NCBI RefSeq assembly: GCF_000325705.1
Contig: NC_019904.1
Coordinates: forward strand, 2,730,001 to 2,794,000
DNA from: Echinicola vietnamensis DSM 17526
GTDB taxonomy: Bacteria; Bacteroidota; Bacteroidia; Cytophagales; Cyclobacteriaceae
DNA: 64,000 bases
Direction: 5' to 3'
Shown here one piece after another: positions 16,335-25,093 of this stretch. The notes beneath the pieces were generated by a model, which saw nothing but the letters and a program-made list of their open reading frames with translations, searched no databases and had not been told where the DNA came from. The translations under genes were made by a program, and so were the position numbers. The stretch's first letter is position 1. Each line of letters starts with the position of its first letter.

Positions 16335-18188
16335 TTATTCATCTAAACGGTCCAATTCACGTAATTCTTCTGTGAAGCCTCCCGATAGGATGGGAAACCT
16401 ACACCAAGTTTTAGGATCCACATTGAAGTCATCCAAGTGGAAAGATGGAGCCAAGCGTTCCCGTTTCCATTGATTCCTGGACCAAAGCCTGAAGAATTTT
16501 TGGATATACTTTTTTAGTTGAACGGGAGAAATATCAAGTTCTTGTTTTAGGATCAGGTAAATGTCTGCTGGTTTTCGGCGATCCCTAATGGCCAGTCGCT
16601 CGATTTCCACAATCACCGGGTAGGGCATAAGGTCCTGTTCATCTGTTTGGTGTTGCTCTTGGGGTCGGAGCTCTGCAGTAGGTTGTAAAGCATTGACCTT
16701 ATGAAGACCACTGTAGCCTAGGTGTTTTTCAGCCCATTGCAGCCATTGTAAAATAAAATCCTTGTCCACTGCGGCGATAGGAGAGATGCTGCCACTGGTG
16801 TCTCCATCCATGGTAGCATAACCTACATCCCCTTCACTTCTGTTTGATGTGGCCAAGAGGAGGGCGTTATTGAGGTTGGCGAGCATCCATATTGCTGGTG
16901 CACGGACCCTGGCTTGGATGTTTTGCAGGGTAATATCATCTTGGTCCCAAGTGAGCTGGCGACCAATGGCAGTTTCGATCTTCTTGGTGTAAGAACTTAC
17001 CTCTGTGGAAATTTTCCAGTCATAGAAAGTAGCGCCCAAGCTTTCTGCCAAACACCGTGCGCTCTCCAGGGTATCCGCTGAAGAATTGTCTGAGCCTTGA
17101 TAGGCCGTGGTAAGGATTTTTTGGACAACGGCCTTTGTCGAATTTTCTGTAGAGGATAGCTGTGAAATATGTGCCCTTTCTAAAAAAGCATCTAGCCCCA
17201 GCTCGTGAATGCCACGATGGACCATTTCGGCCACCAGTGTCGCGATGGAGGAAGAATCGGCTCCCCCGCTTAGGGAAAGTACAAAACCTGTGCTCCTGCT
17301 TTTTCTCATATAATCAAACAGCGCCAAGCAAACAGCAGCGGTAAATTCCTCATTTTTATCATGCTCTGAAACAGCTTCCTCATGAGGAATGGCATCCTTG
17401 TCGAAATCAAATGCACGTACCTGATAAGGCTTGAAAGAAAGGAGTGGATTTTTGAGGAGCAATTTACCATGTTGAGCTGCGAGGATTTCTCCATCAAAGA
17501 TCATTCTGCCGGCCTCATTTCCCAATAAGTTCACATAAAAGTAGGTGGCATCTAAAGCGATACTGCTTTCGGTGACCAAGTCCTCTCTATGGGCGCTTTT
17601 CCCCATGGCAAAATGACTGGCACTCGGGTTAAATATCAAGTCTACATGCCGGTCCTTCAATCGGTACCCTGGGCGAAGGTCTCCGCGCCAAGCATCTTCG
17701 CAAATCTCAAAACCGTAGGTGATCCCCTTTTTATCAAAGACCATATCGCCAAAAGGAATGTTTTCACCAAAGAAATCCAAGGTGGTCATCTTTCCGGCCT
17801 GCCAAGGGCTAAACCAGCGAAATTCATAGTGTACCCCATCGATAGCCAGAAATTGCTTAGCCATGATGCCACGGACTTTCTGGTTTTCCAGTACAGCGGT
17901 ACAGTTGTAGAGCGTTTCTCCGATTCGCACAGGAAGCCCTATGCAAATGGTGATATCCTTAGCATAGGGAAGCAGTTTCTGGAGCTGGGCTAATGATTTA
18001 TCAGGGTACCATCGGCTCAGGAATAAGTCTTCGCTGCCATAACCTGTAATGGCCAATTCGGGAAAACACAAAAGTTCGATGCCCTGTGATTTGGCTTCTT
18101 GGATGGCATCCGTGATGTTTTTGAGGTTGCCTTCCCAGTCCAGTGGGGTTTGGTTGACGGTGGCTCCACCTATTTTCAAGATTGACAT
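16335..18188 (-). CDS. nadE: Glutamine-dependent NAD+ synthetase
   Basis: The last step of NAD synthesis: ATP-dependent amidation of deamido-NAD using glutamine. The 617 residues comprise an N-terminal nitrilase-type glutaminase domain with the Glu44-Lys111-Cys163 triad (FPEL, AKQFLAIDG, FEICEDAW). The C-terminal synthetase domain carries the PP-loop SLSGGADSSS (305-314) and GDVGYATMDGD. The length fits the two-domain form. It lies downstream of rnc in the same direction with a 90-base gap. Confidence 0.96.
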   Translation of the reverse strand: MSILKIGGATVNQTPLDWEGNLKNITDAIQEAKSQGIELLCFPELAITGYGSEDLFLSRWYPDKSLAQLQKLLPYAKDITICIGLPVRIGETLYNCTAVLENQKVRGIMAKQFLAIDGVHYEFRWFSPWQAGKMTTLDFFGENIPFGDMVFDKKGITYGFEICEDAWRGDLRPGYRLKDRHVDLIFNPSASHFAMGKSAHREDLVTESSIALDATYFYVNLLGNEAGRMIFDGEILAAQHGKLLLKNPLLSFKPYQVRAFDFDKDAIPHEEAVSEHDKNEEFTAAVCLALFDYMRKSRSTGFVLSLSGGADSSSIATLVAEMVHRGIHELGLDAFLERAHISQLSSTENSTKAVVQKILTTAYQGSDNSSADTLESARCLAESLGATFYDWKISTEVSSYTKKIETAIGRQLTWDQDDITLQNIQARVRAPAIWMLANLNNALLLATSNRSEGDVGYATMDGDTSGSISPIAAVDKDFILQWLQWAEKHLGYSGLHKVNALQPTAELRPQEQHQTDEQDLMPYPVIVEIERLAIRDRRKPADIYLILKQELDISPVQLKKYIQKFFRLWSRNQWKRERLAPSFHLDDFNVDPKTWCRFPILSGGFTEELRELDRLDE

Positions 18189-18278
18189 ATAGCAAGGTAA
18201 GTTTGAAGGTGACTTTCCCTGTGATGCAGGTGGAAAGTTCGTTCAAAACCAATTAACATAAGTGGCAAATATAGGGTT

Positions 18279-19022
18279 CTATAAGGCCAATTTTAGTTTT
18301 TCGAAAGCATTTTTTGCGGCTTCTTGCTCGGCTTTCTTTTTTGTAGGCCCTTTTCCTTCGGTGAAAACCTCTCCTTCGACCTTCAGTTCGATCGTAAATT
18401 CCTTAAATCGCTGCGTTCCGGTAACGGACTGCAGAAAGAACTCTACCTCCTTGTTCTCCCTTTGCGACCATTCGATGATCTTACTTTTGAAGTTCGTGAC
18501 TGTGGTGATGATATTATCAAGGTCAAAGTAAGGGGAAAGGATCTTGCTCAGGATAAATTGACGACAAAAAATATATCCTCGGTCCAAGTATACCGCACCC
18601 ACGAGGGCTTCTAGGGTGTCACCATAAATGGATTTGTGCGAATATAAGCCTTTATCGGACAGGTCGGATTCGACGATGTTGGAAAGACCTATTTTTTGTC
18701 CTACCCGGTTGAGCGATTCCCGGTTGACGATTCGTGACCGCGTCTCCGTAAGAAAGCCTTCGTCCCGATAAGGAAACTTCATGAAAAGGTGCTCTGCCAC
18801 GACAGTTCCCAGCACCGCATCACCTAAAAATTCCAGGCGCTCGTTAGAAGCTTTAACGCCATGTTTGATTTCTTCTGCAGCAGAGGAATGGCGCACGGCC
18901 AGTTTATATAAAGATAAATTCAAAGGCTTGCTGCCGACCATTAACTTGATGGCAGCAGCAAGCCTTTTATCTTTTTTGTTATAAAGTAGTTCGTGTAATC
19001 TGAGTTTTCGAAATATTTTCAA
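18279..19022 (-). CDS. rnc: Ribonuclease III
   Basis: Double-strand-specific endoribonuclease for rRNA and mRNA processing, 247 residues. The RNase III signature NERLEFLGDAVLG (60-72) and the second acidic motif GDTLEALVGAVYLDRG provide the metal-binding carboxylates. The C-terminal dsRNA-binding domain (about 170-245) ends GPTKKKAEQEAAKNAFEKL. The gene follows fabF by 7 bases, giving the acpP-fabF-rnc order common in bacteria. Confidence 0.96.
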   Translation of the reverse strand: MKIFRKLRLHELLYNKKDKRLAAAIKLMVGSKPLNLSLYKLAVRHSSAAEEIKHGVKASNERLEFLGDAVLGTVVAEHLFMKFPYRDEGFLTETRSRIVNRESLNRVGQKIGLSNIVESDLSDKGLYSHKSIYGDTLEALVGAVYLDRGYIFCRQFILSKILSPYFDLDNIITTVTNFKSKIIEWSQRENKEVEFFLQSVTGTQRFKEFTIELKVEGEVFTEGKGPTKKKAEQEAAKNAFEKLKLAL

Positions 19023-19029
19023 GGTCGGT

Positions 19030-20283
19030 TTACTCAGTTAATTTTTTGAAAATGACAGATGCATTGTGTCCGCCAAATCCAAAGGTATTACTCAAAGCTA
19101 CGTTTACTTCCCGCTCCTGAGCCTTGTTGAAAGTCAAGTTCAGCTTTTCATCAAACGCTTCATCTTTGGTGAAGTGATTGATGGTCGGCGGTACCAAATT
19201 ATGGTTGATGGCCATAATGGAAGCAATGGCTTCAATGGCCCCGGCGGCACCCAGAAGGTGGCCAGTCATGGATTTGGTACTGCTGATATTCAGGTCGTAA
19301 GCATGATCGCCAAAAATACGTTGAATGGCTTTGATTTCACTTACGTCCCCTAATGGAGTGGATGTACCGTGTACATTGATGTAATCTACCTCTTCCGGCT
19401 TTATTCCAGCATCCTCCAGCGCGAATTTCATCACATTGCCTGCACCGACACCTTCAGGGTGAGGGGCGGTAATGTGGTGGGCGTCTGCAGACATGCCGCT
19501 TCCGATGATTTCTGCGTAGATTTTGGCTCCACGTGCTTTAGCGTGTTCGTATTCTTCCAAGATAATGGCTCCTGCGCCTTCGCCAAGGACAAAACCATCA
19601 CGGTCGTTGTCAAATGGGCGGGAGGCAGTTTCCGGGGAGTCATTTCTCTGGGAAAGTGCTTTCAGCGCATTGAAACCTCCTACACCGGCTTCCGTGACGG
19701 CCGCTTCAGAACCTCCGGAAACAAAGACATTTGCTTTGCCCAATCGGATATAATTATAAGCATCGATCAGTGCGTTGGTGCCCGAGGCACACGCTGATAC
19801 GGTCACGAAGTTCGGCCCTTGGAGACCATATTTCATGGAAATAAATCCTGCGCTGATATCAGCGATCATTTTGGGAATAAAGAACGGATTAAAACGAGGT
19901 GTTCCATCACCTGTAGCAAAACTGGCTACTTCGTCCTGAAAAGTCTTCAAGCCTCCAATGCCAGAGCCCCATATCACACCGGCCTTGCTAAGATCTATCT
20001 TATCAAGGTCCAGCCCAGAGTCGTTCATGGCTTCCTCAGCTGCAATGACTGCATACTGGGTGAAAGGATCCATTTTACGGGCTTCTTTCCTATCAATAAA
20101 TTGCTCAATGTCGAGGCCTTTGACCTCGCAAGCAAATTGCGTCTTAAATTGGGAGGCGTCGAATCTAGTAATAGGAGCAGCACCGCTCACACCATTAGCA
20201 AGACCTTTCCAGTACTCTGGGACGGTGTTGCCTAATGGCGTGAGGGCGCCTAGACCTGTTACTACAACTCTTTTTAAATTCAT
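19030..20283 (-). CDS. fabF: Beta-ketoacyl-ACP synthase II
   Basis: Condensing enzyme of type II fatty-acid elongation, joining malonyl-ACP to acyl-ACP in the cytoplasm. The protein has 417 residues with nucleophile Cys165 (TVSACASGTN), His305 (VHGTSTPLGD) and His342 (KSMTGHLLGAAG). The family length is standard. It lies 22 bases downstream of acpP, whose product carries its substrates. Confidence 0.97.
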   Translation of the reverse strand: MNLKRVVVTGLGALTPLGNTVPEYWKGLANGVSGAAPITRFDASQFKTQFACEVKGLDIEQFIDRKEARKMDPFTQYAVIAAEEAMNDSGLDLDKIDLSKAGVIWGSGIGGLKTFQDEVASFATGDGTPRFNPFFIPKMIADISAGFISMKYGLQGPNFVTVSACASGTNALIDAYNYIRLGKANVFVSGGSEAAVTEAGVGGFNALKALSQRNDSPETASRPFDNDRDGFVLGEGAGAIILEEYEHAKARGAKIYAEIIGSGMSADAHHITAPHPEGVGAGNVMKFALEDAGIKPEEVDYINVHGTSTPLGDVSEIKAIQRIFGDHAYDLNISSTKSMTGHLLGAAGAIEAIASIMAINHNLVPPTINHFTKDEAFDEKLNLTFNKAQEREVNVALSNTFGFGGHNASVIFKKLTE

Positions 20284-20305
20284 AAATGAATTTTGAGTAG
20301 TTAAA

Positions 20306-20542
20306 TTATTTTACGTTTGCTTCCAGGTAGCTTACAGCTTGACCTACAGTGCCGATTTGCTCAGCTTGGTCATCTGGAATAGAAATGTTGAATTCTTTTT
20401 CGAATTCCATGATAAGCTCAACCGTATCCAAAGAGTCAGCGCCAAGATCATTGGTGAAGCTTGCTTCAGGAGTTACTTCAGATTCTTCTACGCCTAACTT
20501 ATCCACGATAATGGCTTTTACTTTTTGTGCAATTTCAGACAT
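20306..20542 (-). CDS. acpP: Acyl carrier protein
   Basis: Carrier of growing acyl chains in fatty-acid synthesis, 78 residues and strongly acidic. The phosphopantetheine site is Ser37 in [16 protein letters not shown]. It is the first gene of the acpP-fabF-rnc block and divergent from the IPExxxVDY gene across a 151-base spacer. Confidence 0.98.
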   Translation of the reverse strand: MSEIAQKVKAIIVDKLGVEESEVTPEASFTNDLGADSLDTVELIMEFEKEFNISIPDDQAEQIGTVGQAVSYLEANVK

Positions 20543-20642
20543 TTTGTGATTAGTTTAGTTAAAACACTCCGCAAAGAAATATATTTAATACCTTAATGTC
20601 AAAAAAAACCGTTAACTAAATTTAAGATATTCCGGTGAAACA

Positions 20643-20671
20643 TTGAAGTTGACCAATAATTTTTAATTTTG
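20643..20671 (+). promoter_or_regulatory. Candidate promoter of the IPExxxVDY-pyk operon
   Basis: TTG at 20643-20645, an 18-base spacer and TAATTTTG at 20664-20671 match the Bacteroidota TTG / TAnnTTTG promoter exactly. The next start codon (20694) is 22 bases downstream, leaving room for a short leader. Confidence 0.5.
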
Positions 20672-20693
20672 TTGTTTTAAAAATCCTTCCTTC

Positions 20694-21122
20694 ATGAGGA
20701 AAACAAAACTCCAAGTAGAACACGATTATGAATTTGATCTCATAGGGCTGGTAGCTCCTTTAAAGGACTACAAGATGGCCTGGGTGGTGAATAGTTCCTT
20801 GGGAATCAGGATGATAAAAATCGGTGATTTTGAATTGGATTTCTTAAATCGGCCAGGGCTAATTATTTCCCGGTATATTTTGGAAAAAGATCATGGCTAT
20901 ATTCAGTTATTAAAGAACCGTTCTTTTTCAGATTCGGGACAAACACTGTATCTTGTGCCAGAATTAAAGATTATGGATTATTTTCTCCTACTTCAGGATT
21001 TCACCCAGGAGACTAACCTTAATCACTGTATAGGTCAGCTGTCACAAAGCAGCTATGTCCAGAATGTAGTAAGGCTGGATGTGACTAAGCTGAAATCAAA
21101 GGAGAACCTATTAACCTATTAA
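20694..21122 (+). CDS. IPExxxVDY family protein
   Basis: Small cytoplasmic protein of 142 residues belonging to a Bacteroidota-specific family named for its conserved motif, seen here as VPELKIMDY at residues 88-96. It has no signal peptide or membrane segment. The biochemical function is unknown. Its gene precedes pyk by 19 bases, so the two are probably co-transcribed, a pairing I believe is frequent in this phylum. Confidence 0.85.
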   Translation: MRKTKLQVEHDYEFDLIGLVAPLKDYKMAWVVNSSLGIRMIKIGDFELDFLNRPGLIISRYILEKDHGYIQLLKNRSFSDSGQTLYLVPELKIMDYFLLLQDFTQETNLNHCIGQLSQSSYVQNVVRLDVTKLKSKENLLTY

Positions 21123-21141
21123 ATATTATAATATATAAACC

Positions 21142-22578
21142 ATGAACTTATCCATCGCGAATAAGAAAACCAAGATTTTGGCCACTGTTGGTCCGGCTTC
21201 TAATAACGAAAAGACGCTTACCGAGCTGGTAAAGGCCGGAGTAAATGTGTTTAGGCTGAATTTTTCCCATGGAAACCATGAAGTGCACGCAGAAGTGATC
21301 AAACTGATCCGTAAAATCAACAAGGATTACGGATGGAACGTGGGAATTTTGCAAGATTTGCAAGGCCCTAAGATCCGAGTAGGTGAAGTAGAGAACAATG
21401 GCGTGGAGATCAAAGAAGGTGATCCGATAACCATTACAAATGAGCCAGTAGTGGGGACACCATCACTCGTGAGCACGGTGTACCAAAACCTTCCCCGTGA
21501 TGTGGTCCCCGGTGACAGAATCCTGATTGATGATGGTAATTTAGAGGTGTCCGTTAACAGCACCGACGGCAAAAATGTTAATTGTACGGTGGTGCATGGT
21601 GGTATTCTGAAGTCCAGAAAAGGCATCAACCTTCCCAATACCAAGGTGAGTGCGCCTTCCCTGACAGAAAAGGACGTGGAAGACTTGGCTTTTGGTTTGG
21701 ATAATGAGGTGGATTGGATTGCCCTTTCATTCGTGCGTTCTGCCGAGGACATCATTGACCTAAAAAAGAGAATTGAAGCTAAAGGGAAGGGATGTAAGAT
21801 CGTCGCAAAGATCGAAAAACCTGAAGCCCTGGATAATATCGATGAAATCATCGAAGTGACCGATGGTGTCATGGTGGCACGTGGAGACCTAGGGGTGGAA
21901 GTGCCCATGGAAATGGTGCCGTTATGGCAAAAAAGAATCGTTGAAAAATGCAAGCAAGCCAGTAAGCCGGTAATTATCGCCACGCAAATGCTGGAGAGCA
22001 TGATCCAAAATCCGCGTCCTACCCGTGCCGAGACCAATGATGTAGCCAATGCCGTATTGGACGGTTCAGACGCCGTAATGCTGTCTGCTGAAACAGCTTC
22101 AGGGGCTTATCCTGTTCATGCTGTGGAAGCCATGACCAAAGTAATCCAGTATGTAGAAAAGAATTCGGATGTTTACCATTACCTATACGACATCCCAGAG
22201 TCAAGCGAATATTTCGTGAGCAACAATGTCATCATGATGGCTTCAGGGCTGTCTAAAAATGTAAACGCAAAGGCCATTGTGGGCATTACTGCATCAGGCT
22301 TTACTGCTTTCCGAATCGCTTCTCATCGGCCATTTGCCAAAAACTTTGTCTTTACCCACAATAAGACCTTGATCACACAGTTGAGCTTGGTATGGGGCGT
22401 GACGGCTTATTTCTTCGAGGGCAAGCAAGTATCTACCGATGATACCATTACCTTTATCCAAGACACGTTGAAGGAAAAAGGTCATCTGAAAGTCGGTGAT
22501 ATCATGATCAATACGGCAAGTATGCCGCTCCAAAATAAAGGAAAGACCAATATGTTGAAAATCCACATGGTGGAATAG
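21142..22578 (+). CDS. pyk: Pyruvate kinase
   Basis: Final glycolytic enzyme, converting phosphoenolpyruvate and ADP to pyruvate and ATP. The 478 residues show the N-terminal KTKILATVGPAS, substrate loop VFRLNFSHG, active-site lysine in IVAKIEKPEALDNI, metal-site VMVARGDLGVE, and ATQMLESMI with PTRAETNDVANAVLDG. The C-terminal allosteric domain is complete. With pfkA elsewhere in the window it supports an Embden-Meyerhof route. Confidence 0.97.
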   Translation: MNLSIANKKTKILATVGPASNNEKTLTELVKAGVNVFRLNFSHGNHEVHAEVIKLIRKINKDYGWNVGILQDLQGPKIRVGEVENNGVEIKEGDPITITNEPVVGTPSLVSTVYQNLPRDVVPGDRILIDDGNLEVSVNSTDGKNVNCTVVHGGILKSRKGINLPNTKVSAPSLTEKDVEDLAFGLDNEVDWIALSFVRSAEDIIDLKKRIEAKGKGCKIVAKIEKPEALDNIDEIIEVTDGVMVARGDLGVEVPMEMVPLWQKRIVEKCKQASKPVIIATQMLESMIQNPRPTRAETNDVANAVLDGSDAVMLSAETASGAYPVHAVEAMTKVIQYVEKNSDVYHYLYDIPESSEYFVSNNVIMMASGLSKNVNAKAIVGITASGFTAFRIASHRPFAKNFVFTHNKTLITQLSLVWGVTAYFFEGKQVSTDDTITFIQDTLKEKGHLKVGDIMINTASMPLQNKGKTNMLKIHMVE

Positions 22579-22640
22579 TCAGGGGTAATTTGAATACAGC
22601 CTAATTAACCTCTTCTGGTTTTTTAGCAAGACATAACAGA

Positions 22641-22672
22641 TAGCATCGGGTGTAGGCTCGATGCTATTTTAT
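22641..22672 (+). terminator. Rho-independent terminator of pyk
   Basis: Eight-base stem TAGCATCG (22641-22648) and CGATGCTA (22659-22666) around a 10-base loop, followed by TTTTATTTTA. It lies 63 bases after the pyk stop. Confidence 0.75.
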
Positions 22673-22738
22673 TTTACTGGGTGATAGGAGAAAGATCAAG
22701 GAAAAAGGCTGGGGACAATCTGTGGGTTTCCAACTATT

Positions 22739-22764
22739 CGGATCAAGCAATATTTCTGGGGGGA
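22739..22764 (+). repeat. 26-base dispersed repeat, copy 1
   Basis: CGGATCAAGCAATATT followed by TCTGGGGGGA. The same string recurs at 23116-23141 with three substitutions, and in inverted, more diverged form at 56459-56481. Confidence 0.7.
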
Positions 22765-22944
22765 TGATTTTTGATATGTTCTTATGAAAGAAAATTTCAC
22801 ACCGCTAAAACGATGGGTTTCCTCCATCTGCTCGATTGGGCTTTAACGGGAAGTTGTGGAAAATAGGGCGGTCAATGCGGGTTAAACGGAAAACGTTGAA
22901 TGGGTTAATTTACCATGGGCTTCACCCATGGCTATGAATGTGCC

Positions 22945-23083
22945 GAGGTTGTTTCATAAATAAATAATCCGTCATCACGAGCGGAGTGAAGTGATCTCGA
23001 TGTACTTTCATTGCACGTATGACGAGATTGCTTCTTCCGATATCCATCGGAATCGTAATGACGAGGACTTATGAGACAACCTC
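22945..23083. repeat. Palindromic intergenic element (MITE/REP-like), 139 bp
   Basis: The outer ends are GAGGTTGTTTCATAA (22945-22959) and TTATGAGACAACCTC (23069-23083), an inverted repeat with one mismatch in 15. Inside lie a second, more diverged pair of arms: GTCATCACGAGCGGAGTGAA near 22971 and the reverse of a similar string ending CGTAATGACGA near 23063. The inner arms resemble the widespread GTCATTGCGAGCGAAG-type intergenic repeat of environmental Bacteroidota. No coding capacity is present, so mobility would need a transposase in trans. Confidence 0.7.
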
Positions 23084-23115
23084 TGGCTTTTGACTTTACA
23101 TCATACACCATACCA

Positions 23116-23141
23116 CGGATCAAGCAATATTGCTGAGGGCA
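23116..23141 (+). repeat. 26-base dispersed repeat, copy 2
   Basis: CGGATCAAGCAATATT followed by GCTGAGGGCA. It is in direct orientation to the copy at 22739-22764, and the two bracket the palindromic element. Confidence 0.7.
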
Positions 23142-23271
23142 ACTTTATTTAAAAGGATGCTATTTCATCTATGAACTGGATGAATCCAAGCTTGGCCTAG
23201 AAGTCCTCTTCAAAGCCAAAGGCATGGGCATCGTAAACTTTTAAGTCATGTAACCTACGGATAAAAGATTT

Positions 23272-23407
23272 GAACACGGATTTGCCATTTCTTAATCATC
23301 CTATCTGTGTTTATCAGCGTTCATCCGTAGCAAAATAGCCACCAAAGGTGGCGAAGAACATATTTACCCATCGAAATAGGCTACCCTCCATCTTTTCTGC
23401 TTGATCC
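23272..23407 (+). repeat. Long dispersed intergenic repeat, copy A
   Basis: 136 bases from GAACACGGATTT to GCTTGATCC. The reverse complement of 56141-56266 aligns along its whole length, including shared strings CCTATCTGTGTTTATCA, GTTCATCCGT and GAACATATTTACCCATCGA. The middle differs by a short insertion (ACCAAAGGTGGCG region). No open frame is conserved between the copies, so this is a non-coding repeat. Confidence 0.8.
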
Positions 23408-23522
23408 AATTATTCCATGCCGATGGCAGATGGAGCCGGTAATTATGAAAGTGCATTCCCTCAGAATTATAGCTCGTACAGAAGTGAATTCGTGTTTCAA
23501 GGCTGGATGGCTAAACTGAGAT

Positions 23523-25091
23523 CTAATTCCCGACGGGTCCCTTTGGAGAGACCATGAGTACTTTCTCCTGATCGACCATTACGGCACCAGAAGGAGATCC
23601 TTTTACTTTCCTGACATATTTGCAAGGGGTGTATATCACCGCAGCCAAGGTTTCGTTTTTGCTTTTGGAATAGAAAGCGGCCAATTCAGCGGCCCTTTCC
23701 AAGGTGTTTTGGGGGATGGTTTGCCCAGACCTGTATTTGATGATGACGTGGGATCCCGCCACATCCTTGGCATGGAGCCACATGTCGTCTTTCCAACTGT
23801 AATATCGGAGCATTTGGTCATTCGCTTTAGCGGATTTGCCCACTAAAATTTCAAAACCATCGATATCAAACCGTTTAAAAGGTAGGTTGGTTTGTGATTC
23901 TTTGGTCTTGGAGGATAGTTGATGGTGTTTAGAGAAATCTCGTAATGTCTTGAAATTTTTTATGCTGGCTAGCTCTTCTAGCAATGATTCCAGTGTTAGG
24001 TAATATTCCTCCTTCTCACTAATGTTTTTTTCTAACTGCTGCACTTCAATTTTCCTGTTTTTGGATTTTCTGTACAGGTTTTCAGCATGTTTTTGTGGCG
24101 TAACACCTTTTTTTAGAGGAATGGTCACCTCTTTGTTTTGATAAAAATCAAATAGGCGGGCTTCTTCTGCTCCGTGTGGAATTTGATGAAGGTTTGCCAT
24201 GATGATGTCAGCTACCTGACTAGGGGGAGCACTGCTTTTCAGTTCTTCTAATTTTTTAGCGGTCTTGTTCAGGTATGCCCATGTCTTTTTTTTCTGGTCT
24301 TCCAGGTTTTTTACCAAGTGGTTTTTTTCCTTCTCAAATGCCTGATGGACTACGGTGTATTGGAAGTATTCATTACAAGCCTCTAGTGGATTTGCAGAAG
24401 TGTATACGGGGGAGTTGGCTGGGAGCAGCGTAAATTGGTATTCATGCTCCTTTTTGACGATGCTGAACAATGGTGCGTTTAACATGTCGATCATTTCTTG
24501 CATCAACTGCCATTTTTGGGGAAGGTCTGCCTCAATGTAGCCATGGGATTTCAGCCATTCTCGGGGGATTTTTCCAAGCGTAGGCAGAAAAGTAGCAGCC
24601 TTTCCATTTTGTCTGATAAATTCCTCGTGCGACAGGTCAAGGTTCTTTTCCAGATCACCTAATAGAATATTATGATCTTCCTTTAATTCATTTCTGAACA
24701 GCGTAATAGCAGATGCTTGCTTGGTTTGATCAAAAAGGAGGATGTTTGACCGGTTGCCGTGAAGTTTGAAGAGCAGGGTCCTGCCCGTTTTAAAATCAAT
24801 CCTAAACGCCCTTTCAAAAGATAGCACACGAACACTTGTTACTTGGTCTCCCAGTAAGGCAGAAAACAGGTCTACACTGTTTTTTTTACTCCTTTTATAG
24901 TCTTTTGGAAAGCAGATGCACGTATTGGAAGGACTGAGGTTAGCCCGTATGTAATGGGATCGTTCATTGTTCGCGAAACCCAAAACAAGTTCGTCACGGT
25001 GCTGGGAGAAACAAATGCTCAATTCCAGCCCGTTCAGGACGCGTTCCACTTCTGGACAGAGGTATTTTAAGAAATGGTAGTTCAGGTGCAT
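23523..25091 (-). CDS. NFACT family protein (RqcH/Rqc2-like ribosome quality control factor)
   Basis: A 522-residue homologue of RqcH, which binds obstructed 50S subunits carrying peptidyl-tRNA and drives C-terminal alanine tailing. The NFACT-N domain (about 1-190) contains FKLHGNRSNILLFD. A long coiled-coil middle (about 250-385) has KKTWAYLNKTAKKLEELK. The NFACT-R domain (about 400-500) shows DDMWLHAKDVAGSHVIIK, AAFYSKSK and KYVRKVKGSPSG. At the position I align with the functional Asp-Arg of Bacillus RqcH this protein has Glu93-Arg94. It is transcribed with the MBL gene 2 bases upstream. Confidence 0.88.
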   Translation of the reverse strand: MHLNYHFLKYLCPEVERVLNGLELSICFSQHRDELVLGFANNERSHYIRANLSPSNTCICFPKDYKRSKKNSVDLFSALLGDQVTSVRVLSFERAFRIDFKTGRTLLFKLHGNRSNILLFDQTKQASAITLFRNELKEDHNILLGDLEKNLDLSHEEFIRQNGKAATFLPTLGKIPREWLKSHGYIEADLPQKWQLMQEMIDMLNAPLFSIVKKEHEYQFTLLPANSPVYTSANPLEACNEYFQYTVVHQAFEKEKNHLVKNLEDQKKKTWAYLNKTAKKLEELKSSAPPSQVADIIMANLHQIPHGAEEARLFDFYQNKEVTIPLKKGVTPQKHAENLYRKSKNRKIEVQQLEKNISEKEEYYLTLESLLEELASIKNFKTLRDFSKHHQLSSKTKESQTNLPFKRFDIDGFEILVGKSAKANDQMLRYYSWKDDMWLHAKDVAGSHVIIKYRSGQTIPQNTLERAAELAAFYSKSKNETLAAVIYTPCKYVRKVKGSPSGAVMVDQEKVLMVSPKGPVGN

Positions 25092-25093
25092 GG

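Larger units (their letters stand above)
22579..23522. other. 944-bp gene-free region built of intergenic repeats
   Basis: Apart from the pyk terminator this stretch carries no credible gene. It holds a palindromic element at 22945-23083, a dispersed repeat at 23272-23407, two copies of a 26-base repeat (22739-22764 and 23116-23141), and a short piece at about 22690-22720 resembling the end of the dispersed repeat. Short open frames here have many stops around them and no recognisable product. It looks like a repeat-accumulating spacer between pyk and the NFACT gene. Confidence 0.7.

Noticed and set aside
21327..22049. Minus-strand frame of 240 codons inside pyk
   Set aside because: The coding strand is fixed by the conserved pyruvate kinase motifs; the antisense product has no resemblance to any family.
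22579..23522. Possible CRISPR array or tRNA in the repeat-rich spacer
   Set aside because: The repeats are not regularly spaced and vary in length, and no cloverleaf with a CCA-proximal acceptor stem was found.
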